64,000 bases of DNA from Cristatella mucedo (GCA_009760855.2 WPIO01000054.1:312001-376000), one strand, 5' to 3'. Shown: positions 45,119 to 57,250, numbered from the stretch's first letter. Notes: generated by a model not told the origin, from the sequence alone. Program-made: numbers and translations.

Positions 45119-45415
45119 TACGTTGCACGATAGCATTAAGATTAGGAAGCGTCCAAATGTTCGTTGTCTCAGAGTTTACGAGGTGCTCGACGCGTGAAAT
45201 GGTTGTAAATGTAAATGATGCAAATTTAAATTTAATTGATGTAAATGCAAATTTAAATGCAGCCGCTTTGGTTTCTTCGCTGAGTTTTTCATTTTCTAAC
45301 CGAGATTCTCACATTCTTGCTAATATTCGCTAGCGCCACGAAACTGCTGCTTCTAGCGGTGCGAAATTGATGGAAGATCGCTCCTAACGGGAATATGCTA
45401 TGCGAGGTGCTCATT

Positions 45416-46978
45416 ATATCAAAGACGCTGGAATGGGTCGTGTTGGACCTTCTGAACTCATGTATTGAAACTTCAAACCTTGCTAGTAAGTTCCAGTCTG
45501 GCTGTAGAGCTAATCACTCCACTCCACAGAATCAGCATTGCTTAGGGTGTACAACGACCTACTTAAGAATGCAGACATGGGTAGAGTGTCTCTGCTTGTT
45601 TTGCTCGATCTTTCGGCAGCTTTTGATACTATCGATCACCAAGTTCTTCTAGAGCGCTTCTCATCTCGCCTAGGCATCGCTGGCACTGCTCTGCAATGGT
45701 TCAGGTCCTATCTCAGTGGGAGACTCCAGAGTATTGACGTGAATGGACAAAAATCATCCGAGGTACCACTGAAATATGGGGTACCTCAGGGCTTCGTGCT
45801 AGGTCCGGTTCTTTTCACGGTTTATACTCTCCCTCTTGCTGATGTGATTGCCAAGCACAATCTAGGCTTTCACTCCTATGCAGATGACACTCAGTTGTAT
45901 CTTTGCTTTGATCCCTCCCAGCCTTCGAGCACCTCGAATTCTCTCAACTCCCTTGCTGCATGTATTGATGACATCTGCACATGGATGGCAGCAAATTTTC
46001 TAAAACTTAACGATGATAAAACTAACTTACTAGTTATGGGAAAACCCAGTGTGATTCAGAAATTATAAAGGCTGACGCTCAAAATTGGCTCTGCCAGCAT
46101 ATATCCTGCGGAATCAGCTCGAAATCTAGGTGTCATATTCCAAAGCGACCTCTCGTCAGACGACCATATCAGCTCCACAGTCAAATCTACCTATTTTCAG
46201 CTTCATAAAATTGCTAAAATTAGGGCTTGTTTAGATAAGGATACCACGTACAAGTTGGTCCATGCATTCGTGACATCCCGTCTCGACTTCTGCAACTCAC
46301 TGCTTACTGGCCTACCAGCATGTGCGATCAGGCGATTGCAGCTCGTTCAAAACTTCTCAGCTAGGCTTGTCTGTCGTGAGCGTCGCAGTTGCCACATTGC
46401 ACCACTTCTCGCCGACCTGCACTGGCTATCATTCAAGCAACGGATCGACTTCAAGGTTTATTCATTCACTTTTAGGTCACTTCACTCTTTGGCTCCAGCC
46501 TATCTCTCAGATATACTCCCCCATCAGGCCAAACATCGTACCACCTGCCTTTCGGAATCCAACAGTCTACCGATATACTCGTACCGATACCTCAAATTCT
46601 TTGGAGACCGTGCACATTTAGTTTGTATGCTCTTAAAGCCTGGAGCTCACTCCCGACTTGCGTCAGAACATCCCCTGACTTGACCTAATTTAAAAAGAAC
46701 TTAAAAGCACACCTATTTAGGACAGCATTTAGTGGGTCGCTGTGATTCGTCCTTTACGTGCTAATGCATGCTGACACTGTGCATGCTGCCACTAACCACA
46801 CGTGCACGCTGACCCTGTGCATGTCACCCCTAACCATGTTATTCATGTTGTTTATCGAGCATGATATTACTCACCATTCAATCGCGTTTCTATTAGCAGC
46901 AAATGTAAAGCGCCTAGAAAGAGATTGAGTTATCTGAGGGTGCTTTATCGAGTGCATTATTATTATTGTTATTATTTA
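45416..46978 (+). mobile_element. LINE family 1 copy F
   Basis: Starts at TATCAAAGACGCTGG of the reverse-transcriptase region and continues to an impure (ATT)n tail. A 176-codon stretch (45538-46068) with LDLSAAFDTIDHQ and YADDTQLYL is open, then TAA replaces the following Glu codon. More stops and frameshifts follow. It is older than copies A-C. Confidence 0.9.
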
Positions 46979-47479
46979 AAAATTGCTCGAGGCCAGTGCT
47001 TGACCTCGAGACATTACACTCACAATGCGACCCGTGTCAAAGCCGGCCTGAAATTAATTCAAATGTGTCGGCAGTAAAAGAAGGGCGGCTTTATGCCGTA
47101 TCTTTTCGCTTCAGCAAGCTGTCCGGGCAAGTCTGGGCACGATATCTGCACGTGCTTCTGCTCGCTCTCGTCTAAGCGTTGTGCCGTGCATTTCAATAGC
47201 CCTTAGGTTCTTTATTCTCATTTGCATCGAGATTCAACGCTGCAGCGCCTGAGATTACGTTATTGCGGTCTGGGTGATGTAAAAAAGACCTATTATCCTT
47301 ATTGCTATCCTACTGGTCTCAGGCAGGAGATTCGAGATTAAAAAAAAACGTTACTACTCACATTTTTCATGTTGGTAAGCAGTTATCTAAATTCACGTCG
47401 AAACCTTATACTACGTTTCATGCGGAAACCACGAAATAATGTCTGAGGCAAAGTGTATTACTAGCTAAATTGCTCGCTC

Positions 47480-47595
47480 TTCACGAACCGGATCGTGGAT
47501 TCTATTCTTGCAGTGTGCGATAATTTATTGTCCGCCGCAAGCGGTGGTGGTAGCCGTTGAGGATACTATGTCGCTAAATGAGCGTTTTTTAATCG
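47480..47595 (+). mobile_element. SINE family S2, copy e
   Basis: GCCGCAAGCGGTGGTGGTAG and GCCGTTGAGGATACTATGTC match the S2 body. The head is degraded. Confidence 0.6.
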
Positions 47596-47599
47596 CTAA

Positions 47600-49232
47600 C
47601 CTTATCATTAACAAGAATTCTAGTCCCACAGAAGCTGCCCAGTGGTGCTGTATGGGAGGCGTGGCGCTGTATTTCATAGCCGAAAGCGGAGGGTTTTCAG
47701 TTTATATGTCAATGTCCGCTGTTCAACTAAATCTCGTTAAATGCAAAGCCGAGACAGCTGCGGAAATTAGGGCGAGCCAGGAAAACCAAAAAATACCTAA
47801 ATTAGGCGAGCCAGGAAAACCAACCTAAAAAGAAGCCCGTGAGCGGTGCTCTCATCCACCAAGATTAAAAATAATGTTTACTCCTATAGTTAGCTTGATG
47901 TGCTAGTTTACAAGCCTTTCGCAGCCGTTGGCATCACGTTCACGTAGAATACCTCGCGTTTTATTTCTACTACTAAGACGATTCAGCAATGGCGAGCTTC
48001 AAAAGGGGGGGGGCGAGAAAATTTAATTTTCACATGTAATTGCAACATGCACTCTCATTATTTAAAATGAAATGTTAACGCTGGAACTTCAAAGGAAACT
48101 TGACTTAAACATTTAAACGCTAGAACCTCATAGTACTATCGACTCGAAAGGTTTTTTTTAAAGAGTCGTTTGTCAAAGAGTGTCGCTTCCAGCAACTTGC
48201 GCTTTCCGAATTTCGACCTCATTCGATGTCGCCCAAAGTGGCGACTAGCGCTTCGGGTGCCACTCAGCTTCCGCTTGGATCAGCTGAGGTCGCGCATTGG
48301 AAAGCTGCCCGAGCGAGCGAAACCGACCGGAAGTCGTTCTGTGTCTCTCTGCCTGCGGCGAGCGATGAGCATTCGCACACAGAATCTGCCCGTAATTATT
48401 CACGGGGTGGGCGTACAAAATACTTGAAATGTAAATTTTTGGGCGGTCCACACGCTCCGGAGTGTTGTTGCTGGCAAACTGGACGTCCGGTCACCAAAGT
48501 GTTTAAGCTTAGCTGGGTGGGCGGGCGGGCGGGGGAAGAGAGTGCCGCGCGACCGGAAGACGAGGCGAGGGTGTTGCGAGAGCCCATCGCAGTAGCAGCC
48601 GCCGTCTTTAAATCGCGCTGCGTGCCTCGTGGTCCTTTACATTTGCTACAGCGCGTCGGCTGCTGCAGCGGCAGCAGCCGACGACGTTGGCGCTCGAGCA
48701 TCGTTCCTGCATCGCTGCACCCAACTCGAGATCTCTCGAGATCAGAGCACGAGCGCCGTCGCTGCTGCTGCCACTCCGATCGAGAGAGAGAGCGCCGAAT
48801 CGAGTCGCGAAATCTTCTGCCTCTGCTGCTCTCCTGCGCTCGAGCTCTGATCTCAGCGTGGCAGCGGCATCAAAGGCGGCGAGCGACGCACCGGATGCGC
48901 GGACGCCGAGCCGTCGGCGGAAGTAGCGAGTTGATTTGAAGATGACGCTGCCTCAGGGCTCGACCGGTTGGCTAGGGGTTTGAACGCAAATGTACGGTTC
49001 AATTCGCAAGAGTCTGTTGTTATCAGAGCCTCAATGACACCTTCAGAGCCTCAATGACACCTGTATGGTGCCCTACAAAATTACACCGGACGTCTAGATC
49101 CTCAGCAAGTTGTGCAGCCGAGTGACGAGCGATGCGAAAATGGTACCGCTTCTTCTGTTAATGTGACCTTTATCTTTACCTTTATGCAGTGACTAAGTCG
49201 CTCAAGTAGGATTAGCACATCCACATTTTCAA

Positions 49233-49268
<36 letters not shown>

Positions 49269-50420
49269 GTACGTATGCATGCATTGACATATGTACTCAG
49301 GTCTGCCTATAGAGCACCATGGAAGAATCATGGGTTGTGCTTCTGCAAAGGTTCGAACTTAAGAATGATGGCCAGCTATAAACCAAGCGTCAGCGTGCAT
49401 TGGCATGCATGCCGCAATCCAGGCATGACGGCAAGAATTCGGAATTAGGTTTACTTGACAGAAAAACAAACGTAGATTCAGCTTATTATTGCGTAAGTTG
49501 TATCTGCTTGAACACGGTTTCATCATGCCGCTAGGGTACTATCACATCCGGCATTCATTCCGCGCTCCGAGACGCCATTTGAATTTTAGTTAATAAAACA
49601 CCCGACGTCCTTTTTGTATCCATCTTGTCAGTTAAGGCAATCTCTTTTGCAGCCCATTGCATTGGCTTTCGAGAATTGCCGCGATTAATAAAAAATTGTC
49701 CGCTGCTGATTGAGCGAAAATTTACCAGAAGTCGGCAGCGATAAGTTTAATTTTCTAGTGAATATTGTAGAGAGTACTATTGTAATGTATCTACCAAGTT
49801 TCGAGCCATTGCGCTCCGCCGTCTTCATACAAATAGGCTGCAAAGACGCTTGTCGCTATGAAAACGTCCACTTTAATTTCTCGCCGCCAGCTAGTCTACC
49901 AGAAATCGCCTGCGCCCAGCTCCCACTCCGATTGCATATAACGAGCAGTACGCTAGAATCTTTGAAGAAATCTACAAAATTGTGCACCCTTGTTCTCAAT
50001 GTTCTCTTCCTTGTTCACGTGTTCTCAAGTAGGGTTGCAACATGATGGGTAACTTATAATGAATTTTTTTCAACAATATTCACTAGAAATTTGGGTACTG
50101 TATAATGAGGGTGGAGAGACTATTCGCCGGAAAGTTTAGCTTCGTGCCGCTGATTTCCGTCCAGGTTTTCTTAATTAGAGTGGATTTAAGTACGTAATCT
50201 TTCGAACCTTGTTCTCTTCGCCAACAGGCGGGCATCGCTCGAAGACTGCGTAGGCGGAATCGCACCGCATGCAAAAGGTTTTACATCCCGTTAGGCATGA
50301 TTTGCTTGAATACATTTTGATTTTTTACATGCCAGTCGACAGAACTTTTTATTTTATTTCTAACGCGTCTTTTTCGAAAGTTACCCTAGAAAATATTCGA
50401 TTTCCAGACGAATTTTAAAA
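47600..50420. other. Unassigned intergenic segment
   Basis: No supported gene. It contains a GC-rich island (48200-48950) with a 237-codon plus frame that shows no domain, a TA repeat at 49237-49266, and short tandem duplications (TCAGAGCCTCAATGACACCT twice at 49024-49062; AGGCGAGCCAGGAAAACCAA twice near 47770-47823). Confidence 0.45.
48656..48683. repeat. 12-bp perfect GC-rich hairpin
   Basis: GTCGGCTGCTGC, loop AGCG, GCAGCAGCCGAC. Confidence 0.8.
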
Positions 50421-50892
50421 GAATTTCCTTAACATCTCCCTTTGAGAGGGTCCCAGCATGTTGCTGCTGCAGCACATTTACAAATCTCATAACTGAATGG
50501 AGACGCTGCTGGGACTGTGCTGGTGGTGAGCGAAGCAAGCACGACAGGGCTGGCGACATTGCGACCCGCGACCCTTGACCTTCCGGCTGCAGCTGCCGAA
50601 AGCAGCCGAAAGGCAGCGGGAGCGATTCGCAAGCAGCAGCTTAAGACTTGCCCGGCCACTTCCGCTGTCGCCGCCGCCGCGCGCTCCATCGAGTAGACAC
50701 GAAAGTCCCTTTTCAACACCGCCAAAAGTCTGCGCAACGGATTCGGAGGGTTCGATTGCCCTAACGACGCTTTCCGCGTTGCTCTGGCGGCGCAGTTGCG
50801 ACAGACGCCGGGCAGCATGAACCAACCTCACCGTCCACGCCGAGATTTGCTCCGCTCCGAACTCGCCGGGACAGAGCGGACGTCATCTCCAG

Positions 50893-50931
50893 TGACGTCA
50901 AAACACTGACGTCCGTCGTCTTGTGACGTCG
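50893..50931. promoter_or_regulatory. Cluster of CRE-like sites
   Basis: TGACGTCA (50893-50900, the full CREB/ATF palindrome), TGACGTCC (50907-50914) and TGACGTCG (50924-50931). They lie 176-214 bases before the pseudokinase ATG in CpG-rich DNA. Binding is inferred from the motif. Confidence 0.6.
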
Positions 50932-51106
50932 GCGTGCAATTCCCCTCGGACCGCCCGCCCGCCCGCTCGAGCCGCCTTCCCGACGTTTCTCGACGATTCT
51001 CGACCATCCACTTTATCCCACTTCTTCCTTTCTCCCCCGAGGCGCCGCCAGCGCCTCCTAGCGCCGCTTCGCCCGCCCGCCCCACTTGCCGACTTAATTT
51101 AACGCC

Positions 51107-52252
51107 ATGGCCTCAGCAGTAGCAGCAGCAGGCGCCGCCGAGTCGGGCCGAGCGCTCAATTTCGAAGGCTTCGCCACGGACCCGACTCGCGGCAAGGCTC
51201 TGAAGGACACGCTGGCGCGCCCGCGACCGGCGGAGCGCTCTTCCGCCGCCGCCGCGACGCCGGGCCACTTCGACACGCGCGGCCTCGTCTTCGGAGATCA
51301 CCCGCGCCGCGGCGCCGTCAACGACTACCCGATTGGCTTCAACGACCTCTACAGGGTCGGCACGGCCTTCTGGCGAGACGCGCCGCAGCGCAGGTACGCG
51401 TTCATAATCCGGCGCCTGGCCGCCGCCGCCGCCGACCCGAGCGGCGAGCCGCTGGCCGAGGAGCGCCTGCTCTGGGCCAAGATGGCGCATCCGACTCTGC
51501 GGCGGTGCCTGCACGAGTCGTTCGACCGCGACCGACGCGAGTGTCTGTACCTGCTCGAAGCGCCGTTCTGCACGCTCGACGCGGAGCTGCGGCGGCGCGC
51601 GACCGTCACGCCCTTGACGCGCGACGAGCTGGCGCAGCTCGTCGTCGGGCTGGCGTCGGCCACCGACTACCTGCACGCGCACAACTTCCTCGTGCGCTCG
51701 CACGCCTACCATCCGCGGCGCGTCGTGTACCGCGGCGGCGGCGGCGCCGGCGGGCGCGCGCACCCGTTCGCCCTCGAGAGCGGCCTGTTCTACCTGCCCG
51801 ACGGCGACGACTGGGCCGCGGACGGCGGCGGCGCCAAGCACTCGAGGGCGCGCGCCGCCGCCGGCTGCGCTGCCGAGCCGTACGAGTACGTGCACGACGC
51901 CCGCTTCTCCGACGAGCAGTGGAGCGCGATGCGGATCGAGGCGTTCGACGCCGACGTCGCCCTGCTGCGAACGCTGATCAAGCTCATCCACTACGTGACC
52001 AACTACGTGGACGGCGCGACGGGCCGGTTCAGCGAGCCCGGCGCCGACGACAGCCTCGACGTCCTGCTCGCCGAGTCCGTCAATCGATACGAGACGGGCA
52101 ACGACGGCCTACGGAGCTTCGTCGCCAAGTGCATCGGCTACGCGCGCAGCACCGACGTGCCGTCGAAGTGGACGTTCGCGACAGTCGCCAGCGACGCCAT
52201 GGAGCTGCTACCGCTGCTGCCGCCGCCGCCGCCGCCGCAGGCGATGAAGTGA
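51107..52252 (+). CDS. Predicted pseudokinase, intronless
   Basis: A 381-residue open frame with ATG in strong context (GCCATGG). Secondary blocks follow a kinase order: a strand like the Lys-bearing beta3 (RRYAFIIRRL, 95-104), a helix resembling alpha-C (EERLLWAKMAHPT), a hinge-like YLLEAPFCTLDAEL, and a helix before the catalytic loop (LVVGLASATDYLHAHNF). Where HRDLKPxN should stand is VRSHAYHPRRVVY, and no DFG or glycine loop is visible. A C-lobe tail, DVPSKWTFATVASDAMELL, resembles the end of kinase domains. Hence a scaffold or regulator is more likely than an active enzyme. Ala-rich start and a Pro run at the end. I do not recognise the exact family. GC-rich like PEX10; no intron. Confidence 0.7.
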   Translation: MASAVAAAGAAESGRALNFEGFATDPTRGKALKDTLARPRPAERSSAAAATPGHFDTRGLVFGDHPRRGAVNDYPIGFNDLYRVGTAFWRDAPQRRYAFIIRRLAAAAADPSGEPLAEERLLWAKMAHPTLRRCLHESFDRDRRECLYLLEAPFCTLDAELRRRATVTPLTRDELAQLVVGLASATDYLHAHNFLVRSHAYHPRRVVYRGGGGAGGRAHPFALESGLFYLPDGDDWAADGGGAKHSRARAAAGCAAEPYEYVHDARFSDEQWSAMRIEAFDADVALLRTLIKLIHYVTNYVDGATGRFSEPGADDSLDVLLAESVNRYETGNDGLRSFVAKCIGYARSTDVPSKWTFATVASDAMELLPLLPPPPPPQAMK

Positions 52253-52323
52253 CGAAGCGACCGACCGCGACCGGCGCGCGCCGCGCCACGCATGAGCTCC
52301 GTTTACGACAGTCTCGACATTCA

Positions 52324-52329
52324 AATAAA
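52324..52329 (+). terminator. Polyadenylation signal of the pseudokinase gene
   Basis: AATAAA 72 bases after the stop codon in otherwise GC-rich DNA. Confidence 0.55.
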
Positions 52330-52361
52330 TTCGCCAGCGGCAAGCGGAAGCCTTTCCGACT

Positions 52362-52395
<34 letters not shown>

Positions 52396-52427
52396 AGCTG
52401 CGTAGGCTGCTCAGATGCGGCAAAATA

Positions 52428-53217
52428 GCCGAGCTGGTTTGGTCCAGCGGTTAAGGTGCTCGCCCTGACCAAGGTCTGGCCGAGGTCGCAGGTTCGAGCC
52501 CCGAGGCAAGTGTAAAGCGAGGTTAATAATAATAATGCACTTGATAAAGCGCTCTCAGAGAACTCTATCTCTCTCTCTCTCTCTAGGCGCTTAACATTTG
52601 CTGCAAAGGGAAACACAATCGAATGATGAGCAATATTATGCTTGATAAACAACATGAATAAAATGGTTAGGGGTGACATGCACAGGGTCAGCATGTAAAT
52701 GTGGTTAGTGGCAGCATGCACAGTGTCAGCACGCATAAGCACAAGAAGGACAAATCACAGGGACCCACTAAATACTGCCCTAAATAGGTGTGTTTTTAAG
52801 TTTTTGTAAATGTGGTCAAGTCAGTGGATGTTCTGACAAAAGTCGGGGGGGGGAAGTTCCAGGCTTTGGGAGCACACGAACTAAATGCACGGTCTCCAAA
52901 GGACTTGAGGTTTGTACGAGGTATTTCTAGACTGTTGGATTCCGAAAAGCGGGTGGTATGATGCTTGGCCTGATGGGGGAGTAAATCTGAGAGATAGGCT
53001 GGAGCGATAGAATGAAGGGACCTAAAAGTGAGCGACAAAACCTTGAAGTCAATCCGTTGCTTGACTGGTAGCCAGTGCAGGTCGACGAGAAGTGGGGTGA
53101 TGTGGCAACTGTAACGCTCAAGACAGACGAGCGTAGCTCATGAGTTTTGTACCAGCTGCAATCGCCCGATCGCACATGCCGGTAGGCCAGTAAGCAGTTC
53201 GCTATACAAATGAATCC
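52428..53217 (+). mobile_element. SINE family S1, copy b, split by a LINE
   Basis: Head and B box at 52428-52517 (GCCGAGCTGGTTTGGTCCAG, GGTTCGAGCCC); the tail end CGCTATACAAATGAAT is at 53202-53217. The LINE 3' copy G sits between, in the SINE's own 3' tail. Confidence 0.7.
52526..53200 (-). mobile_element. LINE family 1 copy G, 5' truncated
   Basis: Reverse copy with its tail at 52526 and 5' end at ~53200. A CT expansion sits within the terminal hairpin region (52566-52584). Coding remnants include ILSLQPISQIYSPIR-type shifted frames and LTFRSLHSIAPAYLSDLL. Confidence 0.85.
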
Positions 53218-54150
53218 CATTTATTATTGTAATCTAATTTATAGCGAAGGTAAGACAGATAGACGTAGTTATAGTATATATATATGATTATATAGTATAT
53301 TATATATTATATTATATTATATTATATATTATATAGTATATATATGATTATTATAGTTATATTATCTATGCGAGCAGTCGATTCCAGCAGCAGTCGATGC
53401 GAATTCCTTCTGCTTCGGTCGCTCTCATTTAGTTGATAACGTGACGGATATCAGCGCGGTGGCGCTGACAGAGACCTCAGCGGTGCCAGCGGTGTCCGCA
53501 GCTGCTGCTTCTGCGTCAGGTGCTGACATCGCAGACTTATGTAGCTGAAGTCGTGCTGGCATCGTTAACCCGCCGAACTGCCAGAAGTCACTCAGCCGCT
53601 CGCCGACCATTTCAAGAGCCAGCGATCGATCGATCGATCGATGATGTAGTCGATAGATGTCGTCCATAGTCGGCCATTCGCGGCCTTTCGCTGGCCAAGG
53701 TTGTAGGAGATGCATGCTGGTCTGGTCGCATCTCCGCCAGCAGCAGCACCGTTCGCAATGCCGCAGAAAGACCGACTCTGGGCGTTTCGCAGCGCTAGAG
53801 CTTTCTCTAGCGCTGCTCTCATAGCCAGAGCGGTGGCCATCGATTCGTCAAAGGATGGCCTTGGCCTTGGCCTTTGCACTCCGATCCTACACGGAGGAGG
53901 AGGAGGAGGAGGCCGTTTGCTCCCTACCTACCGCTATTGCAATACCGCCATTTGTAGAGCGGCGATGGCCGCACACACCAAATGGCCGATGATGATGGCC
54001 GCTCCGAGCGCTCGCTCCGAGCGCAAGTGGCGGAAGTCGCGCCGTTCATTTCGACGAAGGGTGCACGAATGCTTTTTGGTGAGAAAAATCGCCTCTACAT
54101 TCGGTCACGTGGGTATCCGTTAGGCGTTAGGACAAGGCATTGTGTCCTGG
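53218..54150. other. Unassigned segment with TA and GATC repeats
   Basis: TA-rich repeat 53274-53350, (GATC)n at about 53625-53641, and an AGG run near 53894-53911. GC-rich frames on both strands show no domain. Confidence 0.45.
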
Positions 54151-54430
54151 AGAATTTTGTAATAGCTACCTGGTAGTAGAACATTCTGTGAAAGCCAGCT
54201 GATGTTTGAAAATCTCGTGCTACCTAGGAGGTACTAGAACATCCAGCAATAGCTAGCTTGTACTAGAACGTTCTAGCTAGCTGATAGTAGAACATTCATT
54301 AATAGCTAACTGGTACTAGAACGTTCTGTAGTAGCTAGCTGGTATTAGAACGTTCTAACTAGCTGGCAGTAGAGCACTCTGTAATAGATAGCTGGCGCTA
54401 GGAAATTCCGTACTAGCAGCTGGTACAGCC
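54150..54430 (+). repeat. 24-29 bp minisatellite with heat-shock-element cores
   Basis: Repeats of TAGCTAGCTGGTACTAGAAC-type units. Exact nGAAnnTTCn occurs at 54178, 54265, 54289, 54318 and 54347, with near matches at 54237, 54371 and 54400. Spacing is 24-29 bases within the continuous part. Confidence 0.8.
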
Positions 54431-54435
54431 GACAC

Positions 54436-56925
54436 TGCACGTGCACAGGATGCAGGTCCAGGTCAACTCATTTTAAACGGCACGCACTGCCTCGGCGATT
54501 GTGAATTATCGCTAAGAACGCTGCCGCAGTGCCTCTGGACCCTGAGTCTGTGCCGGACTCGTGGCATTTATAGCGGCGCTAGATCTCGTAGCCAGTTGCC
54601 AATACTGTTGAAACAATTACGTCTGAGCACCGCTAAAAAGTCTTTGAAACGGCCACAGCAAATTGCGTGCACGGCAAAACAATAGGATAGTAGAAATAGT
54701 ATAAAAATAGAAATAGAAACTATTATAAAATACTTAAGCAAAATAATATTAAATAAAAATAATAGAAAGAATATTAGGGAAAATAGAATAATAGAGACGA
54801 TAGAATAGCAAGAAAGTCAAGGTGAAATCTGAAAAACAATCAAGATCGACCTTGATGGCCTTCTGAAAAGCGCCGCTCACCGGCTGCTCTTTCAGGAGGC
54901 GGGCTGAGCATCCGGCTCTCTGTATTCCACCACCGACAAACTGACTTTTATTCGAATAGCGACGGATGGCTTAGAAATCATCAAGTGTGCAAATAGCAAT
55001 TAGTTTTTTAATTGCAGAATATCTTTGACGCGCGATTTTTAGTGGTCATAGTTCGGGCACCACTATTACTAGTCAGAATCAAGGTTGAGTTATTACTCGC
55101 CCGAGTTTTCAATGCAAATTGCACGGGTGAAATTGAATGAAATCCATTTGCCCACCATCACAGCGTATTCTTGAGTTTCTCGTCTCATTCATCGCGTCTT
55201 TTATGTTGTTCATACCTGTCGGTGACCAGCCGCTAGTACGCAGTCTGATTACTACGCAGCTTTTAATTTATTGAGCTGCACTAGCAACTATGCCCGCGTG
55301 CACCAATGGAATGTTTGCCTAACTTGCTTGCAGTCTCATCCACGAGTCGTTCAATAAATTGTCTCTCAGTTAGGTTAACGTTGTCGAGACGGCCTTGAAT
55401 TATTGCGAGCTGACGCTTCGTAAACCTAGCTCAATTAGGTTTGCACTGTATGAACAACGAAAACGTAGCTCGTAGCGACTAAAAGCACCGGGAGGTAAGA
55501 CAAAATGCATTTGCTGCGTCAGCAGACAGATAGGCGGAAGTCTTGAATTGGCTCATATTCAAGACGTATATTTGCGGCATTAGCATCCCGCCAGTACAAT
55601 CACTTGTCTTAGACGCACGTTTGACGTCCCGCAGAGTGAGACATCATGCTCCTGCATGCACGGTGTCTCAAGATCGTGTCTAGCCGCCGCCTAGCGACCG
55701 ATTCCGGCTCGCTTCGCGACATCTGTAAATAAAGCGAGGAAATGTAAAGCAGTTAGTAGTGTATTAGGCTTGCAACATTGCATCGCGATCGATGTAGGGG
55801 TCTAAATATATTCAATACATGTCGAGAGCTTTGCTTGGGGGGCACTTCAAAAGACAAGCTGAAAGTGCAAATGCAATCTTAAGTTTGGCGCTTGATATAT
55901 ATATATATATATATATGAATATAGATTTATTGAAATTTTTAAACTTTTATATATATAACTGGCGCATGGAACAGAGAAACAATTTCCTTAATGATTTCTG
56001 CGCTTGAAGCTGAACCCCTTGCCATTTCAATGTACTGTAAGTGCAGCCTAGTTTTCGGCCTACGTTAGCAGTTCCCCGAGTTGACGAGGTCGCACGCTGT
56101 GCAAAGCCCCTAGAAGACGTCAGAATGTGCGCAACCATAGATACTTGCCTAGTTAATTAACAGAATAAAAACCGGCCTCCAAGGTCAACCCTCCAAGGTC
56201 AACCAACGATCCAACCTAACACTCAAGCGAACGGTCGTTGCGTGCAAACAAACGTGGCGGAGCCACGATTGCCGGCCGAACTTCCGGCGAACCTTTTATG
56301 TCGTAGAGCCAGACCCGCAAGGCAGATTCGTGCAGGCAGATTTAGGCCCTCAATTACGAACAGTCAAAGCGTGAAATCACACAGTGCGCTCATTCGACAC
56401 GCGAGCTGGGCGGTTGCTCATTTAGTGGAATTAAAGCATAGCTTCATCGTCGGTGACAATAGCGGGGCTCAGGATGAGGGGCGGATGCCCAGCTCGCTGC
56501 TCTACTGCTTCAGGGGTCGGCGCCGCCATTGCACACAATAAACACACAGGAATACGCATACTGCCCCACTGCTTTATGCTGAAAGGAAGCTGTGTTTTGG
56601 CACAGTTCGACTGAGTGCCAATGCTAAATGTCACACACGTTGCAGCCTTGCGAAGATGGAGAGAACTGCGTCTGCGTGTCTGTCTGTGCAAGTTTTGCGT
56701 TCCCTCGCCTCGAGTTCGTGCTTTGGTCTCTTGGGGGAAGGAAGCACCTCGTTACTCGTATCGCTGTTTCTGCGCGAGAGTCCTGCTGCGACGACTGCGT
56801 TGCCTTAGCAACTAAGCCAATCCAATACCGCGATCTCTGAATGCACTTGCACGTCAACCAGCTTTGTGGGGCTACGATCGCTCCCTACGCTTACTGAACT
56901 GGTGCGTCGAAAATGCTGGTGCATA
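54436..56925. other. Unassigned intergenic segment
   Basis: No convincing gene. It includes an A-rich stretch of AATAGAAAT-type words (54680-54800) and a short TA repeat (55886-55916). Several AATAAA words occur, but no adjacent coding sequence was found. Confidence 0.5.
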
Positions 56926-56929
56926 ACGA

Positions 56930-57250
56930 TCATTAATTTGACGTAGCGCCGTCAGAGAACTCGACATAGAACTTTCTACACACTTTACATTTGTTGCACA
57001 GAAAGCACGATCTAACGATTAATGGTAGTATGCTCAATGAACAACAAGAATATCATAGTTAGGCATGAGCTAAGTGAGTAAGTGTGGTTAGTGGCAGCAT
57101 GCACGGTGTCATCGTGCATAAGCACTTAAAGGTCGAATCATAGTGACCTGACCTGATAGATACTGCGATAAATAGATGCGTTTTTAGTTTCTTTTTAAAT
57201 GCGGTCGAGTCAGACGATGTCGCGACGCCAATCAGAAGTGAGTTTCAGGC
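56930..57250 (-). mobile_element. LINE family 1, old diverged copy J
   Basis: Recognisable by GCGCCGTCAGAGAACTC, CTTTACATTTGTTGCA and GTGGTTAGTGGCAGCATGCA in reverse orientation. Many substitutions. Confidence 0.75.

Noticed and set aside
48226-48939. 237-codon plus frame in a CpG-rich island
   Set aside because: Composition is typical of chance frames in GC-rich DNA. It contains a hairpin and low-complexity stretches and no domain.
50429-50818. 129-codon minus frame opposite the pseudokinase promoter
   Set aside because: It has an ATG but no domain, and the Ala-rich sequence fits GC-rich chance. Mentioned only as a possible divergent transcript.
51113-51991. 292-codon minus frame inside the pseudokinase gene
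   Set aside because: It is the antisense shadow of the GC-rich coding strand. The plus frame has the start context, kinase-like blocks and polyadenylation signal.
51860-52100. PAN3 as identity of the kinase-like protein
   Set aside because: PAN3 also has a pseudokinase domain, but its zinc-finger and knob regions and typical C-terminal motifs are not visible here.
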